A stretch of DNA of 64,000 nt from Phoronis australis (taxonomy: Eukaryota > Phoronida > Phoronidae), in contig NMRA01000063.1 of the NCBI GenBank assembly GCA_002633005.1, positions 248,001 to 312,000 on the forward strand, read 5' to 3'. Within the stretch, counting starts at the first letter, position 1. Every line of letters begins with the position of its first letter. A model generated the notes under the pieces. It did not search any database and was not told the origin of the DNA. It saw only the letters and a program-made list of their open reading frames with translations. This document shows, piece after piece, positions 1 to 12,000 of the stretch. A program made the translations under genes and the position numbers.

Positions 1-99
1 GGCACAAAGGTACGCAGAGACATTGGTGTACGCATGGCTACTACTGTACAGATGAGTTGTGTATGGACAAACCAGGAAGAAACTCTGGTAAAAGTACAA
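1..99 (+). CDS. MTTP: MTTP exon a (5' end cut by window edge)
   Basis: The window opens inside this exon. Frame 1 is open for 33 codons and includes [17 protein letters not shown] and ETLVKVQ. These match the vertebrate MTTP strand of the form DSVGYRISSNVDVALLW, part of the N-terminal beta-barrel that contacts apoB. The exon ends at caa|gtatgtg, a strong donor at 100, in phase 0. The true 5' boundary is not visible. Confidence 0.8.
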
Positions 100-3000
100 G
101 TATGTGAATATTATTTGTTGTGAGTGATTTTTACTAAATGGTGCAAATCTTTAAAAAGAATCATTTGACACATGCTCTGTTCGTCAGATCTCTATACTTT
201 GTACAAGAGCCCCTTTATAATGTTATATTGTGTACAATATTCTGCTTAGTTCTTCACTTATTTAGCACAAAGTGTGGCTGATATGTGAAATTCTTTTTTG
301 TCAAATTTCTCCTCAAAAATAGAGACTATTAATTGTCAATTACTTGCTGGTTTGTAGTGTGTAGATGTCATAAATAGAGAATCCTAAACTCATCTCAGGT
401 TTATGACACGGGCAAAACCTCTTGGAAATTTTCAAGAGATTTTGCCCATGTCATAAACCTGAGATGAGTGTAGGATTTGTTTTCTCACATGAACCGTAAA
501 AACGATCTTTTGGCAAAAAACTCGACGTGTCTAAAACTTTTCAACCACATGACTCCAGTTTTGTAAAAACACACTTGCGTAATGTAAAGTAAACTCAGTT
601 ACTTTTTGTTAATAGTTTTATTTTAAACTTAACAATTGTGAATTGCATTCAGCTTTCTTAACAAATATTCATGTTAGAATCTAATAAATAGTATTTGAAG
701 TTGTAATATTAAAACTTAACAAATGTTTATAAATAACTGTCAGGAGGGCTTCCCCGCACATGAGCACTGAATTGACCTTGAGACAGCACAGCTAAACAGT
801 CTCATCAAGATTCTTGATATGGTGTTCGTCTCCATTTGAATGAACGTGGATACGGAATTCGCCGCCGAAGATGGGTCTGTTTTAGAAGTTGTTTGCCAGT
901 CCTTCCGACTGGGAGTACGTAGAGTTGCGACACCCGATTTATCGATTATAACCTTGTCACCTTCACGGAATTCTGCATTGTTTGGTTGGCATGCATTTGG
1001 TTGGTCTAGTGATAAAATGTAAGGCGTATGGATTTCTACTTCGCACTACTTTGTGATTCGCCCATGTAATATCAAAAAAATTACTCACTGGGTGTTATTA
1101 ACCAGTCGTGTCATAACACATTCCAGGTCATGTGAGAAAACAACTTTTGGTAAATTATCCATTATTTGCTGTGCATGAAGTACGTAATAATCCTTTGAAA
1201 AATATAAAATAAGTGTACAATTACTGCGCGGTCAGAAAGATTTGTGTAAAGAACTGCGATGGCTTCAACAGCAACTTTGTGAAACATGGTGGATAACTGC
1301 TGTGTATCAGTGTGGGTGATACTAGACATATACTGTTGGGAATGCTTAACAGTATACTAGATTGATACGTTCATTTGAAAACCCTTTCATCTGGAATACC
1401 GTCAAAGTTGGAGATGCTTGTAACATAGTATACTATCAGATTTTTCCATTCTGCCAAAGTTTTCTGCAAACTTAGCTAAAGTAGGCTTGCATCAACTGTC
1501 CTGCAAGGACAATACCTTAAGGATGCCTGTAAGCAAAGGTTACAAGGAACATCTGCCCACTCAGATTTGAGTGTTTGGTTGGTTCAAAGATTTAAAGCCA
1601 GGTACATCAAACTAAAATTTAAAAGTCAAATCATTTTAAATTACAATCTAGCATAAATCGAGTTGTGTCTGCGCATCGAACAGAACTCCGTCAGTGTTAA
1701 ATCAAGATGTAGTCTAGACAAAACAGATAACATTTTCACCTCACCCTCATCATTCTTAACATTTATGAATGGTTGACTTTCCAATGCTAAAATGGGGCTT
1801 AAATAGGATAACTTGGATCACCTCTGATTAACCTAGCTGCTAAAGTTTAACAGATCAATTCATGCTTGTGGTCAGATATCGAAACGCAGGAATGTACCAG
1901 ACGGGTCCCATAATCACTGAGTTGCCGGGGCAACTAGAAATTCACGTCCTATGATTAATGCAAATGATTCTTTACAATGACATGAACACAAGCAACTAAT
2001 TTGCAATAAATAATGAATTCATCATTAAAAACTTTAATTGATATGAAGGACATTGAAACAATGTTTGGTCATTTGGCAGCTAAATTTGTGGAGCGATTGT
2101 ATGAATAAACTGTGATCCGGCTGAGTCTTCAATAAACTGTGATCCTGCTGAGTCTTCAATAAACTGTTTCCTTCACAAGATTACATTAGTATGCTGGATG
2201 TGACTCTGCGTGCAGTTCTTCAGGTGAAACTTGTTTCACCAGCGCTATCTATTGGATTTCAAGTTCTTCAGTGCTTCCTAGTTTTAAGTGACTTTATCTG
2301 TAGTTTTCAGGAGCATCTCTACAAAAAGTTAGCCGAGAAGATCTCTTTTCTGACTTCAAACTGATCTCAAAAGAACCACTGTATTTTGTGTGGCGTGACG
2401 GCAGCATTGGGGAACTATTTACTCCTGACGTGGAGACGGCAACAGCGCTGAATCTGAAGAAAGGATTAGTCAGTTTGCTGCAGCTACAAACACAAGATGG
2501 GGAGAGATTAGAGGTAAGAAGTTTCATGACTTGTAATTTGCCTTTACAAATTACATCCCATTCACCCCCACCCCCCCCCCCCCTGCATCTGTAGACAGCA
2601 CATTACAATACCCTTTGTGTAATGCAAGAAACCTAACCTGGTGGAAATAATTACAGGCCAAGTATAGTTATAGAGTGCGCATACGCAAAGCTGAGAGGTC
2701 GACCATCGGAATTCTGTGTTATTGTCATCTCTATTTCATTGCACAAGTGTTTTATAAGTGTTTTATAAGACAGTTTTTGATTCAACACTGTTGTTTATTC
2801 TCGTGTGATTCTCACTGTGCTGTAAAACGTGTGAAATGCCACAGAAGAAATCTACAGTCTCGGTGTCAGATGACGAGGTGTCTTTGGACAAAGTTATGGC
2901 GGCCATAACAAAACTCACGAGCAAAGTAGATGAAAACTACCGCAAGTTGGGTCAAGCTATTGAAGACTCGAAAGTTCTCCTGCTGGGTCACCTCAAAGAT

Positions 3001-6000
3001 GATCTAACAATGGAGATCAACCAGCTGAGAGGTATGATTGAGGTTCTTGAGTGTAATGGGAAACAGACTGTTGAATATGATGAAGTCAAGACTGTTGTGA
3101 TATTCAACGTGCCTTACAATGATAACGAAAGCGTTGATGCTTTGGTCAAAGACATTGTAGCCGAGATTGGTCATCCTGTGAACATTATAAGGGCTAAACG
3201 ATTGCCGAGTCGAGTCACCGGTAAGCCAGGCCTGATTAAAGCTGAACTGAACACACAAGAAGAGAAAATTGGGATTCTTCGCAAGAAAGGAAAGCTCAAA
3301 GACTCTGTTTTGTATAGCAGGGTATATATTCGTGCTTCAAAATCCTACACTGAGAGGTTGCTTGAATTAAACTGCAAACAGCTACTAAAAATGTTTCCGG
3401 ACGGGAATGATTACAGATTCACTGGCAGTGGTCGGTTGGTGAGAAAAACAGCAGAAAATATCATGAATAATAAAAGGAATGCATAGGAAAGAGAGTTGGC
3501 CAGAATTACAGGGAAGCTCAGAGTCTGTTCCTGGAATGTAAATGGTTGGACATCCAACAACAAAAGTCTGAGAGAGAAAGTAATTCGTGGGTCCGAAGCA
3601 GACATTTTCTGTATCATTGACTGAAACTGCTGGTATTTTTGTAGATGGATTTGTTTGGTACGGCCATAACAGAAATACTATACATAGGCGTGCTATTAGA
3701 CCATCTGTGGGGATTGGAGTATGAGTTAAGTCAACTTTGTTACAGAAATATACTGTCAAGGTTGTTGATAAATCTCATGATGGCATAATTGGACTGCAAT
3801 TTAGTAATGTGATTTCTGATTATAAGTTTGTTATATTTGTCTGTTATTTACCTCCAGAAAATTCCCCTTGGGGATGTGACCCCTGCACTTTTTATGCTCA
3901 TTTGTTATGTCAGTTGTATTCCCTCGATGATGTTGATTCTGTATATTTATGTGGAGACTTTAATGCCCGTATAAGAAACCTGAAAGATCATGTACAGGAT
4001 GTCGATGTAATCCCCAGCAGACAGTCTTTAGATGGTTCAAAAAATAGGCATGGGGATTCCTTCATTGAATTTTGTATTGACTCAAAGTTTTGTGTTCTCA
4101 ATGGGCGTATATGTCCCGATCAAGATAACTTTACATTCGTATCTGGAAGGGGTTCTTCTGTTGTTGATTACATACTTACGCATCATGAAAATTGATCTAA
4201 TTGTTTGAAATTTGAAATTTATACACCCGTAGCGTTGGTAGACAAATTTGATCTTCTGAGTGAAATTTCTGGCGTTTGCCATATGCCAGATCATTCTTTA
4301 CTTGCCCTTGATTTTTCCGTACATTATAATGGCAACCTTTCTCAGTTAAATGAAGCTTGCATCGATTCCCCAAAGAGATATAAAGTTCGGTCAATTCCCG
4401 TAGACTTTATGAATTCTGAAATTTTTAATACTGCTATGCGAGAATTAATTGATTCTATTTTGGTCTGCAGAGCAACCCAAGAAAACATTGACTGTATGTA
4501 CAGTAGGTTTTGTAAGTGTATATTTGATGAGATGGACAGAAAATTATTTTGTTCTAACTCAAAGAAGGTGAAAAGGAGATTTAAATCAAGCAAACCCTAT
4601 TGGTGTGCTGAATTGTCCGAGCTTCGGAAAGATGTAAGTTTAAAGGAAAAAAATTGAAATGCAGCGGCTCTCGAGACGAACGCTCTTTACTGAGACGCCA
4701 ATGTCAAAATGCCCAGGTTCTATTGGATAAAGTCCACAGGAGGATCGAAAGAAAATTTTTGAGAGATCAAGCTGACCTCATAGAATCTTTAAATTTCAAT
4801 AACCCAACAGAATTTTGGAAGTACATTAAGAACTTGGGCCTCTCTTTTAGAAAGACAATACCCATGGAGGTATACGATGACACTGGAAACCCTAATACCA
4901 ATAACCAATATGTTTTTAATAAATGGAAGAACGAGTATGAATCGTTATACAATGGTCCAACTGTAAATGAGTTTGACCGGGGATTTTATGCTGATATGCT
5001 TCTCAAAAAAGCTCATCTTGAGTCGTTCAATAATCTTGATTTTGATGAAAATAGTATNTATCCGAATCTGCCAGAAGAGCTTTGGGCGCTTTAATTAATA
5101 AATTTAAAAAGAATAAAAATATGAGGTACAGAACGTTCACTACATTATTCAATGCTTGTGTTGTGCCTGTTAGAGATTATTGCGTAGGTGTCTGGGGCGG
5201 CTCTAGTCTACAGGATTATGATGTCATTCAGAATAGAGCCGCGCGATTTTTCTTGGGCGTTCACAAATTTGCTCCTAATCATGCTGTTATGGGTGACATG
5301 GGGTGGGAATTCCCCAGTGTTAGGCGGAAAATTGAGCTTTTGAGACTGTGGAATCGTATTATTAATTTCGAGGATGATAGACTAACATACCGAATATTTT
5401 GGTGGGACTACACTACTTGTACTAATGATTGGTCGTCTGAAGTCTTGAGCATTTTTGAAGAAATAGGGATTTCGGATTGTTTTCATGACTTACATTCAGT
5501 TAATCTGTCTCACTCTAAGAATATTTTGCATGATTTAGCATGTAATAGGTGGTTGTTTGAAAGCCATTCGAAACCAAAGTTAAGAACCTATGTTTTGATG
5601 AAGAATGTCTTTGAAGTTGAGCCTTACGTGCATTTAGACTTAACTCGGCCTAGTAGGTCGATTCTTGCTCAAATTAGAACCAGAACCCTACAGCTATTGG
5701 TTGAGGTTGGGCGTTTTTGTTCTCTAGATTTTGATGACAGAATTTGCTGTCTTTATCACACTGGTCAGGTCGAAACTGAACTACATTTTCTGTTTGAGTG
5801 TCCGTTTTTCTTAGATGCCAGAAACACCTTTTATTGTCAAATTGAGATTAAATAACCACGATTCCATGCAGAAAGCTGTGAAAGTAAATTAATTACAATC
5901 ATTCAAAAAGATGTTATTAGAAAAACTTCAGTTTTCATCAAAAATATTTTTGAAGTAAGGAAAAATTGTATTTATTTATGACCACTTTTATCTCAGCCTT

Positions 6001-9000
6001 CTCTTTCTGGTCCTCTTGCAATGCGCGTGCACTTGTCTTTTCTTTTTTGTATCATGTATCTAAAGTGACTTATAAGCCCCATGGAGGGCTGGGTGTTCCT
6101 AGTGTTTGTAACGTATTCATTGTTTAAATTCATTTGAACACATGTCACTATAATAGAAAATTACTTACTTACTTACAGGCCACGTACTTTCTAACAATGA
6201 TTTATATGCTCAATAGGGCCGTCCCGGATTACACAGCGACAGAACTCTTCTTTGTCTTGGAGATAAGAAAGTGTGTGGCCTGGTTTTGGAAATCAGGTAC
6301 ATTTTCGCAGATCATGTTGGCAACCGGCGAGGGGCCGTGGAAATATGCCTGATTTCAGCCGTTCAAAAGAACCGGAATTAAATGAGCATATCCAGGAAAG
6401 AGAATTCTGCCTTTTCCACTCAAATTTGTTTATTTGCTTATATGCTTATTTGCTTGTCTCATTGATCTTGGGACGGCGAAGAACTTCACAGCATGCATCA
6501 ACGGGTATTTGTCCGAGTAGTCAAACTTTTGCCCGCAGAGTTGCAGCTGACACCTCACCAGTAAATTTTATTAGCACAGGAAGGACAAATGGAGTAATAC
6601 CCCCGAGAAAAACTTGCAAAGAATCAGGCAACAACAAATAACGTGGAATTCCAATGACACGAAAACGAGGTAGAAAATGTGCCTGATGGATGTTTGCGGC
6701 ATTGTGGGTAAATACAGCGAGATTGGAGTATCGCAGTGTAATCTATGACGGTCTTATTACTCGGGCATCTCTTTATGAATAGCCTTGATTACTGCTTGGC
6801 TGGGGTACAGCACTTCCCCTAGCCTAAGTCCCATGCACACACAGACTCTTACCTTAGAACAATTTGCTCTAGTTCAACTGGCTCCACTTTAGTGGAGTGT
6901 CCACACCTACACACACATCTGATAAGTAGTGGAGCGGCCACACCCATGCACACATCCAATAACTAGTCACATTGCACCAACAATAAACTTTCCCGAATTC
7001 CCAAACAGAACATTAGAACACCTCTCACATAGAAGCCCAGCCATCTGAAGTCAGAAAACTACTAGAAAACATTGACGAAAACAAAATCGACGGTACCAAT
7101 CTCATAACCAATAAAATGGTCAAGATAATAGCAAGAGACCTTACACTTCCTCTGACAACATTATAGAACAAAATACTACAATCTGGAAAATTTCCTTCGA
7201 ACTGGAAGCTTGGCGTTATGATACCAATACACAAAAGGAACTCCAAAACAGACATACATTGCCAAGTATCGCCCCATAACTCTACTTAACACCTTATCCA
7301 AAATTTTAGAAAAAACATTTCTCAGCACATGTTTGACCACCACAAAATCTCATATGTTGTCGCCAATTTGGATTCATGCCTGGTAACAGCACTGTGTCCC
7401 AACTTACAGAAATTGTACACGACATCCACCTCCAGTTTGAGCAAGGGTACAACAAGAGATCCGTATTTTTAGAGATTGCGTCAGCTTTTGATGTCATTCC
7501 CCATGACCTGCTTCTACATAAATTACAATCTTATAGTTTCTCAGGCACTCTCCTCTTACTTTTAAAATCATATCTGGAAAATTGAACTTACAAAGTCCGA
7601 ATTGAGGGTGTCTTATCACCTTCATGATCAATGCCAGGTTTCGTAAACGCTAGAGTACCACAGGGTAGCGTACTAGGCCCCTTACTCTTTTTACTGTACA
7701 TCAATGATCTTCCAGACACGATAAACTCTAAAACATTCTTATATGCTGATAACACTGGAATTTTACACCCATTCTCAAAAGAGCATCCCCACGACTCCTT
7801 ACAATTGCAAACTGACCTTAACAAACTCTCTGACTGGTCTCACAAATGGAAGATGAAATTTAAACCTGAAAAAAGTGTTGATCTTATATTTTTTACGTCT
7901 AATAATACTCATTTCCAAACAAATCCAACTCTGGAATTATCACTCAATGGGGAAGTTATTCCCAATAAATTCACGCACAAACATCTTGGCTTGCTACTAG
8001 ACCATAAGCTTACATTTACTCCTCATTGTCGTGAACTCGTTCAAAAAGTACTGTAACAAAAATTAATCCAATTAGAATTACCTCTCGTCATGTCAACTCC
8101 ATGCATCTTGAAACTCTGTTCAAGTCTTTTGTACTTTCACATCTAGACTACTGTGACATAATCTACCAATCGGCAAACACTGGCATACTTCTTCAATTAG
8201 AAAGACTACAATACCAAGCAGCTTTAGCCATAACAGGGGCATACAAAGGGTCCAACACAATCGAGGTTCTAAATAGTCTCAACTGGAGCAAACTAGCAAC
8301 CCCACGTAAACTCCATCTGTCCATGTATACATTCAAAGTCTTAACCAACATAAACAATTACTCTAACAAAATCCTCTTTGACTCCTACAAAAAGACCAAG
8401 CACGAGACCAGGACTGCGGCAAAGTAATATGCACACTATTCCATCTTACATCAGCCAAGCCTTCAGGAGATCAACGATATTAACTTGTATTGACAACTGG
8501 AATTCCTTACCATTCAAAATTAAAGAAAGCACTTCAATCGTCACTCTCAAAAATAACTTTAAAATGCATACCACTACTCAAGACTTGCCAGTCCCATTGA
8601 CATCATTCCAACTTCCTCGCAACCATGAAATAACCCTATACAGATCAAGATGCTGTCTATTCCTAAACAACGAGAAATTTAGACACAATTGTAATAATAT
8701 TTCGCCTCTGTGTTCCTGTGGAGATACCCAGACATATCCTCATGTTTTCTTTGCTTGTGAGGTATGCAAGGAGCAGAGGGTACAGCTTTTCCAGACACTC
8801 GAACAATACCCCAATGTTTACAAAAAATATTCTGAACTTCCGCAATTGTATAACAAAATTAATTTCTTTCTATATGGATGTCAAGAACTTAACTCAAATG
8901 AAAATAAGGTTTTATTTGAAATAGTATCAGAATTTCTTTGTAACATTAAATCTCTTTGTGTGAGGGGATAGAATGTTATACATCTGAATGAAAATGAATT

Positions 9001-12000
9001 ATTTACATTCATAGCCATATATTGTAATCTTTACATCAGTTTTTTATTTATGTATTTGTGTATAATAATTGTATATAGACTTCTTTGTATTTTTTTACCC
9101 AGATCTAATGCCTCTTGGCGCTTTCTGGGTTATGTATATTCATTGTATTCTGTTATACAGAATTTGTTGAATGCACGACACTTTTCATTGTTCACGGTCT
9201 TTATTCCGTTGCGTTCATACTTTCTGAACAAAACTCTACTCTCTACTGAACATAGATACAGTAACTGACCTAGCGACATAATTAAAAGACACACGATATT
9301 TCGAAACATACTTGTTTCATTCTCAAGTGAAGATAAAATGACGCAGTAATGCCACCACAGAGTATAAGCTGACGACACACACAGTGAGACACGGCGGGTG
9401 TGAAATACTGCAAAGAATGACTAATGAATTGGGGTAACAGGAAAGTCACGCAAACAAGTGTAACGTGCGGCGCGACCCTGTTTGCTGCTCATTCAAAATA
9501 GGCTTCTCAAAAGCAATTAAAAGGGACTCTAATACTTTCAAACGCAGCACATCTTGCTCCACGTAGCGAATTGACGTGTTTTCCACAATTTCTTGACGGG
9601 TGATTTTACGTGCGTGGTATTGCAGAAAATGATCTTGAATGGCGCCATTTTGAAGATGCATGGATAACCGACGGGAAAGACTGCAAACCGTTTGACCAAT
9701 GTAACATTGTTTGACGTTTGAACGAAGACATTCGTTCATAGGGCATACAAATTCATAAACAACACTACACTGTGCAACGGGGCGGACTTTCGCTTTAGAA
9801 ATGTTATTTTTCATGACCAAGTTGGAGGACTTCCTATTCCGATAATAAATAATAACATCAAGGTAATCATCAGGCTTACAAACTTTAACGTTGTCCCTTA
9901 TGATTTTCTTAATGGCGTGTTCGTCCTGGAGGTAATTATTAGACATGACATTTTTGTAAAATATCTTTTTGGTGACACCAGTCCGACGTGCAGGGACTTC
10001 ATAGCTAATTGTGGACATAAATCGCTTAATATGGAAGTCCACGAAAGCATTGGTATACCCATTATTCACCAGTGTTTGTCTTATGCGATCTACCTCTTGA
10101 TTGAACAATAGCCAGTTAGACGACACCGAATACGCCCTCTTTAGGAAGTTGACCACAACGGCGACCTTATACCGCTCAGGGCACTCACTTTTGGCGTGGA
10201 GACAGAAACCTTTATCAGTGGGCTTGTGGTAAACTGATGTAGAAAATTCAGACGGAGAATGGTTCACAAGAACGTCCAAAAACGGAATCTTGTCATTTAC
10301 AGGAAGCTCGTGGGTAAACTTCAATACAGAGTGGCGCTCAAGTTCATCACGTACTGATAACAAGTCATCAAAGGCACAATAAACAAAAATATCATCTACA
10401 TAACGTACATAGATAGGAATACCACCAATCACATTGCTAGCCCTCTTTTCCACTTCAGACATATAAAATTCCGAGAAAGTGGGACCCAGAGGAGAGCCCA
10501 TGCTCACACCATCTTTTTGCAAAAACAATTTCCCATTTATATGGCGAAATGGTACTTTGGTTGTGCAGATGGTTAACAACTCTCTCATATGAGTAGGTGA
10601 AATGTCGGGTGGCTTTAAATGTGGGTGACGATATACATTATCCAAAATGATAGTAATGGTCTCATCCACCGGTACGTTGGTGAACAAAGACTCAGCGTCA
10701 AGCGACATAGGTTGGTAGTGGGGGGATGGCACTTGTGTGCGCAAAATGTCAATGAAATCCTCAGGACATTTAATGGAGTAACGGCTCTGAATGTACGGCT
10801 TTATGATTTTATCAAGATGCTTCGCTGTCTTGTACGTGGGCGTCAGGACTTGGGATATTATCGGCCGTAGAGGAACATCTTTTTTGTGTATTTTAGGGTT
10901 ACCATAGAGATAACCTTCGGAGTAATCACCTTCGATTTCAGAGAAAATGCGACGACCAGCCTCAGCATTTATAGCCCTAATGTGACGATTCAATTCACGT
11001 TTAAGGTCAATGAGGGGTGACCGACTAATGGTGGTAAACTTGGAAGGGTCACATATTAATAGACTAAGTTTATCGGAATAGTCATCTTTGTTTAAAATAA
11101 CATACTGGGCAGACTTGTCGGCGCGGTGAATAACAATACCATCATTATTCTTGAGGTGTTTAGAAGCATCTAGTAGTCGGCTGGAGAGAGCACATCGATG
11201 ATTTTTGCTGCAACACTTAGTGCCTTCTGAGCGAAGCTGTTCTCGTATATTAGGGTTGACACTGAGGAAACCATCACCTTTTAGTCGTAAAATATCATTA
11301 TACAGATTTTCCAACTCAACTTTCTTGCGGTAGGTGTCAAACTTGGGTCTAACATGAAAATTAATACCCAGTGCGAGAAAGTCCTTTTCTGCAGCGTCCA
11401 AATCATAGTCAGACAGGTTCACATACGTATCATGTTCCTCTGGTAGTTTAACGTCACTCTGGTAGAGACTGCGCAGTTTCTTCATGAGATTCTTCTGAGA
11501 CGTGAGCTCATGTTTCGCTATGTTCTCATGGATACGCTTGAAAATTAGATCAACGAGGTCAGATCGCATTCCCGATTTCTGAATGTCAGAGAGGATTTCC
11601 GTGCGATTGTTACGTAGCTCATCACGAGTTTTATCTGCACGGTCGAGCTCACGTTGGACAAGCTTGCGCCTGTAGTCCCATGTGAACTGTTCGTTATCAG
11701 CTGCCCGGTCGTGTAACTTGAACTGTCTGTACTTCGGGAGCAAGTTTTCTGTTATACAGAATTTGTTGAATGCACGACACTTTTCATTGTTCACGGTCTT
11801 TATTCCGTTGCGTTCATACTTTCTGAACAAAACTCTACTCTCTTCTGAACATAGATACAGTAACTGACCTAGCGACATAATTAAAAGATACACGATATTT
11901 CGAAACATACATGTTTCATTCTCAAGTGAAGATAAAATGACGCAGTAATGCCACCACAGAGTATAAGCTGACAACACACACAGTGAGACACGGCGGGTGT

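Larger units (their letters stand above)
2665..6172 (+). mobile_element. Full-length non-LTR retrotransposon lacking its RT core
   Basis: The ends are set by a 14-bp target-site duplication with one mismatch: ttacaggccaagta (2651-2664) and ttacaggccacgta (6173-6186). The 3' end is a short (TTAC)n tail, typical of CR1/L2/Jockey-type elements. Inside are an ORF1, an APE-type endonuclease, a linker and the post-RT C-terminal domain. The roughly 300-residue reverse transcriptase core is missing, with a junction close to the ambiguous base at 5057. It sits in MTTP intron c-d. Confidence 0.88.

Noticed and set aside
840-1022. 60-codon frame [13 protein letters not shown]...
   Set aside because: It does not match the missing MTTP strand, has no suitable acceptor and lies in a probable repeat.
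2301-2310. Acceptor tttcag at 2310 for MTTP exon c
   Set aside because: It is a good acceptor sequence, but the one at 2303 restores an F-x-G-x-S match and phase 0; the alternative is kept as possible.
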